Part shown: positions 18,355 through 27,351 of the stretch, one piece after another
How the letters are laid out: each line of letters opens with the position of its first letter
Position numbering within the stretch: the stretch's first letter is position 1
DNA from: Pseudomonadota bacterium
GTDB taxonomy: Bacteria; Pseudomonadota; Gammaproteobacteria; Burkholderiales; Burkholderiaceae
Length of the DNA: 64,000 bases
Reading direction: 5' to 3'
Assembly (NCBI GenBank): GCA_023441105.1
Contig: JAEZQX010000438.1
Span: forward strand, 1-64,000
The notes under the pieces: generated by a model
Told to the model about the DNA's origin: nothing
The model's input: only the letters and a program-made list of their open reading frames with translations
Database searches by the model: none
Position numbers and translations under genes: made by a program

Positions 18355-19923
18355 TCAAGTCGATCCGGCCGCCGCCTCCGACATCTTCGCCATCGCGTCG
18401 TCGATGGTGAAGCTGTTCGGCTTCTGGACCGCCGGGAAATCCCTGAACGTTTGAGCGAACTTCGCCGCCACTGCCTGCACTGCATAGATCAGGAACGCGT
18501 GGCCGAACATCCAGTCGTTGTACGTGTTCGACGTGACGGTGGCGAACTCGAACGGGTCGGTGCGCAGGTTGTACATGATGGGCGCTCTGAGCCGTACAAA
18601 GGGATCCCGCCAGACGGCGAGTGTTCCCGCCGTGCGCTGCTCGAGGAAGACGACCTTCCAGTTGTCCATTCGTACCGCAATCACGTCGCCGTCGTCGCTG
18701 AAATAGAAGAAGAAGTTGCGTGGACTCTTCTTCTCCTCGCCGGTCAGATAGGGCAGCAGGTTATAGCCGTCGATGTGATTCCTGTAGGTCCGGCCGATGG
18801 CCTTGTATCCCTTCCTGAGCTCCTCGACGACGCCGGGAGCGCCGGCCATCGCGAGGAATGTCGGCAGCCAGTCATGGTGCTGCACGATCTCGTTGCTGAC
18901 CGTTCCGGGGGCGATCTTTCCGGGCCAGCGGACGATCAGCGGCACGCGAAAGGCACCCTCCCAGTTGGTGTTCTTCTCGCTGCGGAATGGCGTGGTGCCG
19001 GCGTCGGGCCAGGTGTTGCGATGCGGCCCGTTGTCGGTCGAGTACTGCACGAATGTCTTGTCCGCGATCCCCAGCTTGTCGAGGAAGTCGAGCATCTGTC
19101 CGACGTTCCTGTCGTGGTCGATCATCGTGTCGTGATACGGCGATTGCCAGCGCCCGGCCTGGCCGCGGCTCTCCTTCTTGGTATGGGTGAAGGCGTGCAT
19201 GTGCGTGGTGTTGACCCACACGAACCACGGCTTGCCGTCCTTCTCCGCCTGCTCGATGAACTTCTGCGCGGCGGCGACGAACTCGTCGTCGCAGGTCTCC
19301 ATCCGCTTGCGGTCCAGCGGACCGGTGTCCTCGATCCGCTGCCTGCCGACCTTGCCCCAGCGCGGCATCTCGGTCGTGTCGTCCTTGTCGTTCGCCCACG
19401 AGTGGATGACGCCGCGCGGGCCGAACTGGTTGCGGAAGTCCGGGAAGTCGCTCTCCGATGGATAGTCGTCCATCTCCGGCTCTTCCTCGGCGTTCAGGTG
19501 GTAGAGGTTGCCGAAGAACTCGTCGAAACCGTGGTTGGTCGGCAGCATGTGGTTGAGGTCGCCGAGGTGGTTCTTGCCGAACTGACCGGTCGCGTAGCCT
19601 TGCTCCTTCAGCAGCGCCGCGATCGTCACCAGCTTCTCCGACATGCCGACCGGCGCCCCCGGCAAGCCGACTTTCGACAGCCCGGTGCGGTAGCAGCTCT
19701 GTCCGGTGATGAACGAGGAGCGCCCAGCGGTACAGCTCTGCTCGCCATAGCTATCGGTAAACATCATGCCTTCCTTGGCGAGGCGGTCGATGTTTGGCGT
19801 CCGGTAGCCCATCACTCCGTGCGAGTAGCAGGAGAGGTTGGAGATGCCGATATCGTCTCCCCAGAAGACGAGGATGTTCGGCTTGCGAGCCGACTTGCCG
19901 TTGCGCTTTCCGTTCGTTGCCAT
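18355..19923 (-). CDS. Arylsulfatase (second, C-x-A-x-R type)
   Basis: A 522-residue sulfatase. ATG at 19923 is preceded by CCAGGAGGATCACC, an excellent ribosome site, which rules out the longer frame to 20010. NILVFWGDD carries the metal Asp pair, SCTAGRSSFITGQ gives Cys64 in a C-T-A-G-R formylglycine site, and GKNHLGD and YSTDNGPH are further fold motifs. The Ala in place of Pro is an accepted variant. No signal peptide. It lies 59 bp from the other sulfatase, and the two differ enough in length and signature that they are not a recent duplication. Confidence 0.9.
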   Translation of the reverse strand: MATNGKRNGKSARKPNILVFWGDDIGISNLSCYSHGVMGYRTPNIDRLAKEGMMFTDSYGEQSCTAGRSSFITGQSCYRTGLSKVGLPGAPVGMSEKLVTIAALLKEQGYATGQFGKNHLGDLNHMLPTNHGFDEFFGNLYHLNAEEEPEMDDYPSESDFPDFRNQFGPRGVIHSWANDKDDTTEMPRWGKVGRQRIEDTGPLDRKRMETCDDEFVAAAQKFIEQAEKDGKPWFVWVNTTHMHAFTHTKKESRGQAGRWQSPYHDTMIDHDRNVGQMLDFLDKLGIADKTFVQYSTDNGPHRNTWPDAGTTPFRSEKNTNWEGAFRVPLIVRWPGKIAPGTVSNEIVQHHDWLPTFLAMAGAPGVVEELRKGYKAIGRTYRNHIDGYNLLPYLTGEEKKSPRNFFFYFSDDGDVIAVRMDNWKVVFLEQRTAGTLAVWRDPFVRLRAPIMYNLRTDPFEFATVTSNTYNDWMFGHAFLIYAVQAVAAKFAQTFRDFPAVQKPNSFTIDDAMAKMSEAAAGST

Positions 19924-19949
19924 GGTGATCCTCCTGGTAGGTGGCGCCG

Positions 19950-21422
19950 TTAGGCTTTGCGGCCACGCGTTGGCTGGCTGGAAGTCTTCTCGACCGGTGG
20001 CGGAGACCACGACCCGTCAAGGACCGGAGTCCGTGGCCAGTAGGCTCGGACGTAGAGGGAGAAGTCGGCGCCCTTTGGCGCGGGCAGCCAGTTTGCATGC
20101 TCATTCGCATCAGCCGGCGCGTCTGCCTGCACATGGAGGGTCAGCGAACCGTCCGGACCGAGCCGCAAGGTCCTGTTCTTTGTCCCGAGCGAGTAGCGGC
20201 CAAGCTCGTTCGGTTCGAAGAAGTGCTCCTCGTTGTACAGCGTCAGCGACCAGAAGCCATTGACCGGCGGTGTTTCGCCTCTTGCGAATGTGACTGTGTA
20301 GCGATTGGCGCCATTGAGCCGTCCGCCGTTTGCATCAAGGTCTTGGTAGTAGTACTTCGTCTCGCCCGGCGAGTTGACGAAAATGTTCGATTTCGCAATC
20401 GCGGTTCGCGTGAAGTAGTCGGTGCCGAACGCGGATTCGTTGGAGATCGTGCTCCAGTTGTGAGGCAATTGCTGCCCGAAATTGCGGAACTGGAAAAGCG
20501 GCGCAATGATCTGTTCTTCGACTTCGGCTGCGGCCCTGAGCATCGTTTCCTTGAGAGCCGGGCTGCTCCGGAGTGCCTCCAGCACGGCCAGAACCTGCGC
20601 ATAGCGCGCCTCTTCGCCTGGCAGTGGCGGCGCGTCGGCGAGGACGGCCGGAAGGTGCTCGAAGAAGCTCTCCGGAATCACCCACTTTGTCTCGCTCCGG
20701 CTGGCTGCCTGAGCGGGCATCCGCGGAAGCCTGCTCCAGTCCATGCTCTTCATCTTCCCGTCATAGTCTGCCAACGGGTACATCAGGACCTGCGTGAGCG
20801 GAAGTTGGAGGGCCTGCTTGTCTTCCGGGTCATCCCTTTGTGCGATCCGCGGAGCGGCGATGCCCGTCCTGGAGGTGCTGCGGAACATCTTGGTGATGCC
20901 TCTCGGCGTCTCGCCCTTCCAGTCCGGGCCGCAAAGCAGGTAGAAGCCCGGCGTCGTGTTGTACATCTTGCCGAGTTGGACGAAGCTGTCCGTGCGGATA
21001 TCGACGATCTGATACACCCAGAAGCGATCGCCAAAATCAGGCACCTGGATGACCACCGGCGAAACGTCCAGCCCCAGCGCACCGATGCCGTAGACGACGT
21101 CCTGGTTCGGACAGGCGACGTTCCGCTGTTCCGGCGCGACATAGTCGGTGAGCATCGTAAGTCTGTTCAGAGGTGCCTGGGGCAACGGACCGGTGTATTG
21201 CTGCTGCTCGATCTGAGAGAAGTAGAGACGCCGGTTGTAGACGTTCACCATCGGCCAGGCCCAGAAGTAGACGTCGCGCGCAACCAGTCCGGCGTACTCC
21301 TCCGTGATCTTGACGCGAACGTCAGGCCCCGGCGGCATCGCGCGCGACCAGTTCGGAGTCGGTAGCACTTCGGTGCTCAACGCCGGCTCCGCCGCTGTTG
21401 CTTCCGTTCTCTTCGTTGCCAT
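19950..21422 (-). CDS. DUF1254/DUF1214 domain protein
   Basis: A 490-residue protein. ATG 21422 follows AGGAAG; a longer frame to 21545 lacks a good site. The N-terminal half (ARDVYFWAWPMVNVYNR, PNQDVVYGIGALGLD, PDFGDRFWVYQIVD) matches DUF1254; the C-terminal half (PPVNGFWSLTLYNEEHFF, then LGTKNRTLRLGPDGSLTL) matches DUF1214. No clear signal peptide. Such proteins are abundant in environmental proteobacteria and often lie next to sulfatases; their function is unknown. Start of the minus-strand group with the two sulfatases (26-bp gap). Confidence 0.85.
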   Translation of the reverse strand: MATKRTEATAAEPALSTEVLPTPNWSRAMPPGPDVRVKITEEYAGLVARDVYFWAWPMVNVYNRRLYFSQIEQQQYTGPLPQAPLNRLTMLTDYVAPEQRNVACPNQDVVYGIGALGLDVSPVVIQVPDFGDRFWVYQIVDIRTDSFVQLGKMYNTTPGFYLLCGPDWKGETPRGITKMFRSTSRTGIAAPRIAQRDDPEDKQALQLPLTQVLMYPLADYDGKMKSMDWSRLPRMPAQAASRSETKWVIPESFFEHLPAVLADAPPLPGEEARYAQVLAVLEALRSSPALKETMLRAAAEVEEQIIAPLFQFRNFGQQLPHNWSTISNESAFGTDYFTRTAIAKSNIFVNSPGETKYYYQDLDANGGRLNGANRYTVTFARGETPPVNGFWSLTLYNEEHFFEPNELGRYSLGTKNRTLRLGPDGSLTLHVQADAPADANEHANWLPAPKGADFSLYVRAYWPRTPVLDGSWSPPPVEKTSSQPTRGRKA

Positions 21423-21501
21423 TGCTGCATCTTCCTGTTGCGCGTCGCTGCGTGCCGGTTGCCCGGCCAGGCTCGAGATGTCGGTACCCCTGGGGCTGCC
21501 G

Positions 21502-22119
21502 TCACGATGCGAGAGCGTCGAGCCGCTGCAGCCCCACGATGACAATCTGCACGGCGAGCGCGACCTGAAGCACGGCCAGCACTGCGCCGAGGACCTGCAG
21601 CACGACCAGCGTCATGCCCGTCATCAGATGGCGTGCGAACACCATTGCCAGCAGGTTCAGCACCATCACGGCCACGAGCAGGGCGAGGATCGACAAGGTC
21701 CGGCCGGCGTCCTGCGTCGCCGCCAGGACCGTGATGACGGCAGCGATGCCGTACGGGGTGAGTACGATCGGAAATACGATGCGGAGCGCCGCGGCGTTGG
21801 CGGCGGGTGGTAGCGAGGCGTCGGCGTCGGAGGGAGCGGGCTCGTATTGCTCGAGCAGGTGCTTCACCGCGACGATGAAGAAGACGATGCCCGCGGTCAG
21901 CTCGAGCGCCGCGAGTGAAATGCTCCATCTTGCCGCCAGGGCGCGGCCGGCGATGCTGCCGACGATGATGGCGGCAGTGGCGATCGCAAACGCGCGCACC
22001 GCGATCTGTCGCGCAACCTGGCGGTCGAGCCCGGCAGTGCGCTGCGCGAAGGGCCCGAGCACCTTCAACGGACCGAGGGTCACGAAAAAGAGGGTGAAGA
22101 TCTCGCCGGGACCAAGCAT
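21502..22119 (-). CDS. MarC family integral membrane protein
   Basis: A 205-residue protein with six hydrophobic segments and the family text FFVTLGPLKVLGPFAQRTAGLD near the N-terminus and IVFPIVLTPYGIAAVI after TM3. MarC proteins are inner-membrane proteins of unknown transport role, despite the name. Lies 80 bp upstream of the DUF1254 gene in the same orientation. Confidence 0.85.
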   Translation of the reverse strand: MLGPGEIFTLFFVTLGPLKVLGPFAQRTAGLDRQVARQIAVRAFAIATAAIIVGSIAGRALAARWSISLAALELTAGIVFFIVAVKHLLEQYEPAPSDADASLPPAANAAALRIVFPIVLTPYGIAAVITVLAATQDAGRTLSILALLVAVMVLNLLAMVFARHLMTGMTLVVLQVLGAVLAVLQVALAVQIVIVGLQRLDALAS

Positions 22120-22328
22120 CAGGCGTGTCCTTCAGAGGCCAAGCGACCATCGGCCGCGCGCACGAGAGCCAAGGGCTTCAGCCCCTGGTGCGGATTTCAC
22201 TTCGACGTCTCGGTGCGCCTTGATGCGGACGCAAGCCTTTTCGCGAGCGGCCGGGCGGCAGTGGCGATGTGGGGCCGATGCCGGGGGAGAAAGGGCCCTA
22301 AACTACCCCCAGGCTCCCGGGGGCGACA

Positions 22329-22344
22329 TTGGACCTTGGTCCAA
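22329..22344. promoter_or_regulatory. 16-bp inverted repeat upstream of marC-like gene
   Basis: TTGGACC-TT-GGTCCAA, 7-bp arms around two bases, in the 281-bp gap between the end of the SLAC1-like gene and the start of the MarC gene, about 210 bp before the latter. A GC-rich imperfect hairpin with CCCCC/GGGGG arms lies just before it (22304-22322). Could be an operator or the SLAC1-like gene's 3' structure. Confidence 0.35.
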
Positions 22345-22400
22345 GGCGGCGTGTCCGGCCCGAACCCCCCGCTGGCGCTCGCGACGCCGGCCTCCTTTTT

Positions 22401-23426
22401 TCATGGTGCCAGGGCTTCCGGATCGCCCCGCGCCATGCTCGCGATGGTGCGCACGCTCAGCGAAAGGATGACGAAGCTGGTGAATGCCAGCAGCGCGACT
22501 GCAAACGCCTGCGTCACCCACGACGGTTGATGGATGCTGAACTTCAGCGACGCGTTCGTCATCGCCGCGAGAGGGAAACCTACTGCCCACCAGGAAAGGC
22601 CGAAGGCAGAGGAGCTGCGCAGGCGGAGTAGCTTCGGCGCCAACACGAAGAACATGAAGACGGCGAGGTAGAAGAGCGAGCTCGCGAAAAGGTCGAGCCG
22701 CCGAGTGACATTCAGATAGGCCGAGAAGCCGACGGCGAACGGCGCCACGAGGATCATCAACGAAGGCTGCAGAGGCTGCGGCATCGGCTCCTCGAAGATC
22801 AGCCGCGAAAGGATCAGGGTGAAAAGCGGGATCGCGAAGAACAGTCCCAGGGCGAGGCCGAACGCGCTTATCGCCTGGGCGCCCGGGATGTCGATGGCGA
22901 CGCCCGCGATGGCGATGTTCAGGGTGCCGACGACGGGAACCATCCAGGCAGGCGTGGCATGGGCGACTTGTTGCCGGACGCTCATCCATCGGCTGACGAT
23001 CAACCATGCAAAACCGATCATGGCCAAGGTGCCGGTCACCCAGAGAGCCTTGGCTACTGCGAGCGCGTAAGGGGCGACGATTGCCGGCAGCAACAGCAGC
23101 GAGATGATCGGTGTGGCGAAGAAGTTCGCCGCGACAGGATGCGCGAACTCGGCGCGAATGGCGGCCGGCGATGCCACACACTTCTTTCCGTAGGCCAGCA
23201 GCAGCGCGACGAAGGTGCCGGCCGCGACCAGCCCCAGCACCTCTCCGATCCAAGCCGGCAGGCCCCACTCGCTGGCCGCGAGCCGCCAGGCGAGCGCCAG
23301 GCCGGACAAGGCCATCACCGCGCCGAACAGGCTGACGGGCAAGCGGGCCCAGCGCCCTGCGTCGGTTCCGTGCGCCATGTCAAGCGGTTCGGACATCAGG
23401 GCGGCGTCGAGCGTTCGGTCGATCAC
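22401..23426 (-). CDS. SLAC1/TDT-family transporter
   Basis: A 341-residue protein with about ten hydrophobic segments and the SLAC1 (TehA-type / tellurite-resistance, C4-dicarboxylate) layout: RLPVSLFGAVMALSGLALAW at the start, FAHPVAANFFATP after TM2 and SWWAVGFPLAAMTNASL near the end. These proteins pass anions across the inner membrane. The GTG at 23426 or the ATG at 23396 could be the start; neither has a strong ribosome site. Confidence 0.8.
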   Translation of the reverse strand: MIDRTLDAALMSEPLDMAHGTDAGRWARLPVSLFGAVMALSGLALAWRLAASEWGLPAWIGEVLGLVAAGTFVALLLAYGKKCVASPAAIRAEFAHPVAANFFATPIISLLLLPAIVAPYALAVAKALWVTGTLAMIGFAWLIVSRWMSVRQQVAHATPAWMVPVVGTLNIAIAGVAIDIPGAQAISAFGLALGLFFAIPLFTLILSRLIFEEPMPQPLQPSLMILVAPFAVGFSAYLNVTRRLDLFASSLFYLAVFMFFVLAPKLLRLRSSSAFGLSWWAVGFPLAAMTNASLKFSIHQPSWVTQAFAVALLAFTSFVILSLSVRTIASMARGDPEALAP

Positions 23427-23604
23427 GGCATTCTGCCAACCTCAGTGTACGGGTGCGGTCTGCCGGGACGCAAGGTGCTGGTTCTTCCCGGCCCCGGTCC
23501 AGCCTGCCGGGCGAGTGCTATCCGTCGATTGCACCCGGGCGCTTCGGCTATCGCAACCCCGGGCCGACCGACTACACTCGAGCAGGTTGATCACGGAGAC
23601 CGCC

Positions 23605-23889
23605 ATGGCAGAGCTGTCGTTCGAGGAATTCTCGGCCCGCGCCACCAAAGCCGGATTCGACGAGGTCATCGTGCGCGAATGGGCGCCGGATGCAGTGACG
23701 CAGACGCACAGCCATCCGTTCGATGTCGATGCCATCGTCGTGCGCGGGGAGTTCTGGCTGACTTGCGGCGACCAGACGCGCCATGTTGCCAGCGGCGACA
23801 CCTTCGACCTGGCGCGCGATGTGCCGCATGCGGAACGCTACGGTCCCCAAGGCGCGACGATCTGGGTGGCGCGCCGCAAGGCCGGCTAG
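23605..23889 (+). CDS. Cupin-domain protein
   Basis: A 94-residue single cupin barrel. Metal-ligand pattern THSHPFDVDAIVVRGEFWL near 33-51 and GDTFDLARDVPHAERYG near 64-80 fits cupin motifs 1 and 2 (two His plus a later His). ATG at 23605 follows CACGGAGA. Overlaps the convergent LysR gene by 4 bp. Role unknown; small cupins bind metal or small ligands. Confidence 0.75.
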   Translation: MAELSFEEFSARATKAGFDEVIVREWAPDAVTQTHSHPFDVDAIVVRGEFWLTCGDQTRHVASGDTFDLARDVPHAERYGPQGATIWVARRKAG

Positions 23890-24839
23890 CGCCGGCCGGA
23901 CGTTTTCGCGCTCCGTCTGGCCGAGGCTGCCGTTGCGGATGCGGGTTGGCTGATTGCGGTGGCTGCCTGGTCGCGCAGCCAGGAAAGGAATGCCGCGACC
24001 GGCGGTCGCTTGCCATGGCGCAGCGGGTAGACGGCAAAGTGCGCCTTCACCCTGATCGACTTGTCGCCGCGCAGCACCGGACGAAGCCTGCCTTCGGCAA
24101 GATGCTTGCTTCCGGTCGTCATGCTTTCCAGGGCGACGCCGAGTCCCTGCGCGGCGGCATCCAGGGACATGTGAGCGCGATCGAAGCGTAGCGAGAACCG
24201 ATCGGGCGCGCGCTGGTCGGCGAATGTGACGAACCAGTCCGACCACTGGACGACGCTCACGTTGCTCTGGATGAGCGGCACGCGCAATAGATCCTCCGGT
24301 CGCTCGAGCCGGTGCTTGCGGATGAATGCGGCGCTGGCCAGAGGCGTGATGAGCTCCTCGAACAACGGCTCCACCACGAGATCAGGCCACTGCGCGATGC
24401 CGTAGCGGATGTCGAGGTCGACCTGGCCCAGCGCGAAATCGCTGTGGGTATGCGCGGCCGACAGATTGAGGGAGATCTCCGGATGAGCCTGCGCGAACAG
24501 ATGCAGGCGCGGCATGAGCCACTGGGTGGCGAGGCTCGGGGAGCAATGGACATAGAGGCTGTTGCTCACCCCCTGGCGCAGGTCCTCGGTTGCCGCGGCA
24601 ATGGCCGACAGCGCGCCGGCGATGCGTGACAGGTACTGCTCACCGGAGGGGCTCAGCCGGACGCCGTGCGCACTGCGCTCGAACAGGCGGATCCCCAGGT
24701 CGGCCTCCAGACGTGCGATCTGGTGGCTGATCGCCGACGCCGTGAGGTGCAACTCTGCCGCGGCCAGGGCGAAGCTGCGGCGCCTGGCCACGGTTTCGAA
24801 TGCCCGCAGGCTCGGCATTGCGGGGACTGAAGCGGACAT
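23886..24839 (-). CDS. LysR-family regulator (GcvA-like)
   Basis: A 317-residue regulator: N-terminal winged helix-turn-helix (PSLRAFETVARRRSFALAA, then LTASAISHQIARLEADLG) followed by a periplasmic-binding-like effector domain of GcvA type (LRQGVSNSLYVHCSPSLATQ region). Divergent from the SDR-TRAP-transketolase operon, which it probably controls through the palindrome at 24860-24874. The effector is presumably the substrate of that pathway. Confidence 0.88.
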   Translation of the reverse strand: MSASVPAMPSLRAFETVARRRSFALAAAELHLTASAISHQIARLEADLGIRLFERSAHGVRLSPSGEQYLSRIAGALSAIAAATEDLRQGVSNSLYVHCSPSLATQWLMPRLHLFAQAHPEISLNLSAAHTHSDFALGQVDLDIRYGIAQWPDLVVEPLFEELITPLASAAFIRKHRLERPEDLLRVPLIQSNVSVVQWSDWFVTFADQRAPDRFSLRFDRAHMSLDAAAQGLGVALESMTTGSKHLAEGRLRPVLRGDKSIRVKAHFAVYPLRHGKRPPVAAFLSWLRDQAATAISQPASATAASARRSAKTSGRR

Positions 24840-24859
24840 GGGTGCCTCCAGCTCCTTGC

Positions 24860-24888
24860 ATGACGAATCGTCATCTTAGCCTGACGAA
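24860..24888. promoter_or_regulatory. Candidate LysR operator with spaced half-site
   Basis: A perfect 15-bp palindrome ATGACGA-A-TCGTCAT at 24860-24874 is followed by a second TGACGAA at 24882. The two TGACGAA copies (24861 and 24882) start 21 bp apart, two helical turns. This sits between the divergent LysR and SDR genes, where a LysR-type recognition and activation site is expected. Confidence 0.6.
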
Positions 24889-24950
24889 CAATCGCTTGCT
24901 GACAACCGAGGCGAACTTCAACATCCGCTCCTCGAACACCGGAGGAGTCG

Positions 24951-25706
24951 ATGGAGATGCTGCTCGAGGACAAGGTCGCCGTGATCACCGGCGGCGCCGG
25001 CCGCAACGGCCTGGGTTTCGCAACGGCCAGGCTGATGGCCCGACACGGCGCGCGAGTCGCCATCCTCGACCTGGCGCGCGCCGAACCAGGCTCGGTCGCA
25101 GCCGACCTCGGCACCGGCCATATCGGCTTGGTGGCCGACGTCACCGACAAGGCATCCTGCGACGCCGCCGTCGCCGCAATCCTCGAGGCTTGCGGCCGGA
25201 TCGATATCCTGGTCAACAACGCCGGCATCACGCAGCCGCGCAGGACGATGGAGATCAGCCGCTCGGACTATGACGCGGTCCTCGACGTGAGCCTGCGCGG
25301 CACGCTCCTGATGTCGCAGGCGGTGATCCCCACGATGCAGCGCCAGCGCGGCGGCTCGATCATCTGCATCTCGTCGGTCTCCGCGCAGCGCGGCGGCGGC
25401 ATCCTGGGCGGTCCGCACTACTCCGCGGCGAAGGCCGGCGTCCTGGGACTGGCGCGGGCCATGGCCCGGGACCTCGGCGCGGACTCGATTCGCGTCAATT
25501 CGATCACCCCCGGGCTGATCCAGACCGACATCAGCAAAGGCAAGCTCAGCGACCAGCGCAAGGCGGAGATCGCCGGCACGGTCCCGCTGGGCCGACTCGG
25601 CGAAGCGGCCGACGTGGCCGGCGCCTGCCTGTTCCTGGCCAGCGACCTGTCCGGCTACTGCACCGGCATCACGCTCGACGTGAATGGCGGCATGTTGATT
25701 CACTGA
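24951..25706 (+). CDS. SDR-family oxidoreductase
   Basis: A 251-residue classical short-chain dehydrogenase: cofactor loop TGGAGRNGLG at 13-22, NNAG at 89-92, catalytic Ser142 in ISSVSA, Tyr157 and Lys161 in HYSAAKAG, and the C-terminal LDVNGGMLIH. CGGAGGAG precedes the ATG. First gene of an operon with dctPQM and a split transketolase; probably oxidises the imported polyol or sugar acid. Confidence 0.9.
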   Translation: MEMLLEDKVAVITGGAGRNGLGFATARLMARHGARVAILDLARAEPGSVAADLGTGHIGLVADVTDKASCDAAVAAILEACGRIDILVNNAGITQPRRTMEISRSDYDAVLDVSLRGTLLMSQAVIPTMQRQRGGSIICISSVSAQRGGGILGGPHYSAAKAGVLGLARAMARDLGADSIRVNSITPGLIQTDISKGKLSDQRKAEIAGTVPLGRLGEAADVAGACLFLASDLSGYCTGITLDVNGGMLIH

Positions 25707-25743
25707 CTTCGATCGATCCGACAAACCACCGAGGAGACAACTG

Positions 25744-26733
25744 ATGCAACGCAAGCTGCTCGTTCGTACGCTGATCGCGCTCGCCGCCTGTGCCGCCATC
25801 ATGCCCGCCGCCCAGGCCCAGGCCACGAAGCTGACGCTCGGTCACGGCGCAGCACCCGGCAACCCGCGCCACGAAGCGGCGTTGAAGTTCGCCGAACTCG
25901 TCAAGGCGCGCAGCGACGGACGGATCGAGGTGCAGGTGGCGCCATCGGCGCAGCTCGGCGACGACGCCGCGATGGTGACGGCCTTGCGGACCGGCGCGCT
26001 GGACCTGTCGGCCAATTCGCAAGGGGCGGTTGCCAATGCGGTGCCCGAGTATGCCGCCTTCGGAATGCCCTTCCTGTTCGCCAACGCGACGCAGGCGTTC
26101 AAGGTGCTCGACGGGCCGCTCGGCAGGGAACTTGCCGCGAAGTCGGCGGACAAGGGCCTCGTCGTCCTCGGCTACTGGGATAACGGCATCCGGCACATGA
26201 CCGACAGCAAGCGCCCGATCACCAAGGTGGCGGACATGAAGGGGCTCAAGATGCGCACGCCACCGGACACCGTCCTGGTGGACATCATGAAGGCGCTGGG
26301 GGCCGAGGCGCAGCAGATCAAGTTCGCGGAGCTGTATGTCGCGCTTCAGCAGGGCGTCGTCGACGGACAGGAGAATCCGGTGATGAACTTCCATGCCAGC
26401 AAGCTCTACGAGGTCCAGAAGCATCTTGCGCTGACCAGTCACCAGTTTCAGATGACCCCGTTCCTGATCAGCAAGCGCTCCTGGGACCGGCTGCCGGGAA
26501 GCGACCAGAAGGTGCTGCAGGAGGCAGCCGCTGAGGCGACTGCATTGCAGCGCAAGCTGTCCCAGGATTCGGAGGATTCCCTGCTGGCCGACCTCAAGGC
26601 GAAGGGCGTCCAGGTGACGGAGGTGGACAAGGCCGCCTTCCAGAAGGCGACCGAGCCGGTGCTCGAGAAATGGCGCGCGGCGCCGATCGGCGCCTACGTC
26701 AGGAAGGTGGTGGCCGCCGCGCAGGGCAATTGA
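25744..26733 (+). CDS. dctP: TRAP transporter solute-binding protein (DctP family)
   Basis: A 329-residue periplasmic protein: signal peptide ending near AAQAQA, then the DctP fold with GNPRHEAALKFAELVKARSDG and the binding-site region MKGLKMRTPPDT and QEGVVDGQENP (written LQQGVVDGQENP). Binds the substrate for the membrane subunits encoded next. Ligand not deducible; the surrounding SDR and transketolase suggest a sugar-derived acid. Confidence 0.9.
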   Translation: MQRKLLVRTLIALAACAAIMPAAQAQATKLTLGHGAAPGNPRHEAALKFAELVKARSDGRIEVQVAPSAQLGDDAAMVTALRTGALDLSANSQGAVANAVPEYAAFGMPFLFANATQAFKVLDGPLGRELAAKSADKGLVVLGYWDNGIRHMTDSKRPITKVADMKGLKMRTPPDTVLVDIMKALGAEAQQIKFAELYVALQQGVVDGQENPVMNFHASKLYEVQKHLALTSHQFQMTPFLISKRSWDRLPGSDQKVLQEAAAEATALQRKLSQDSEDSLLADLKAKGVQVTEVDKAAFQKATEPVLEKWRAAPIGAYVRKVVAAAQGN

Positions 26734-26775
26734 CGACCAGGGCACGCCGGCAGGCAGAGGCCCGGAGGAGGAGAC

Positions 26776-27297
26776 ATGAACCCGATCGAACGCATCATCG
26801 GCAGCATCTGCCGGTCCGTGCTGTGGCTCAGCACCTCGGTGATCTTCGTGATCCTGTGCGGCAACACGTTCCTGCGATACGCCACCGGATCGAGCCTGCA
26901 GTGGGGCAACGAGCTGCCCGAGCTGCTGTTCCCGTGGCTCGTGATGGCCGGCGTGGTGCTGGCGGCGCAGCAGGGGGCGCACATCACCACCACCTTCCTG
27001 GTCGAGAAGCTGCCGCATGCGACCCGGCGCCTGCTTGGCGTGCTGACCTGGCTTGGCGTCGCGGTCCTGTATGCAATGCTCGCCGGCGCGACCTTCAGGA
27101 TGCTCGAGATCGTGCATGACGAGAAGTCGCCGATCCTCCTGGTTCCGGGCTCGATCACCTACGGCTGCGTCATGGGCGGCATGACGATGCTGTCGGTCCT
27201 GGCCTTGTTCTCGGCATTGCGGGCCTGGCAGCCGCGGCCCGAGCCGGTCGCCGGCGCCGACGCCGCCACGCCCGGGTTGCCGCAGGTTCACTGGTAG
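26776..27297 (+). CDS. dctQ: TRAP transporter small permease (DctQ family)
   Basis: A 173-residue membrane subunit with four hydrophobic segments; GNELPELLFPWLVMAGVVLA is the conserved core around TM2. AGGAGGAG precedes the ATG. Its stop codon lies inside the first unit of a 20-bp tandem duplication (27294-27333). Confidence 0.87.
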   Translation: MNPIERIIGSICRSVLWLSTSVIFVILCGNTFLRYATGSSLQWGNELPELLFPWLVMAGVVLAAQQGAHITTTFLVEKLPHATRRLLGVLTWLGVAVLYAMLAGATFRMLEIVHDEKSPILLVPGSITYGCVMGGMTMLSVLALFSALRAWQPRPEPVAGADAATPGLPQVHW

Positions 27298-27333
27298 CAG
27301 CTGGTTCATCGTCGTAGCAGCTGGTTCATCGTC
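27294..27333. repeat. 20-bp perfect tandem duplication
   Basis: Two adjacent identical 20-bp units beginning GTAGCAGCTGG and ending TTCATCGTC, spanning the dctQ stop codon and the dctQ-dctM gap. The unit length is not a multiple of three, but the stop codon lies in the first copy so dctQ is unaffected. Probably a slippage event. Confidence 0.9.
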
Positions 27334-27351
27334 AAGGCGAAGGGGGCCGAC

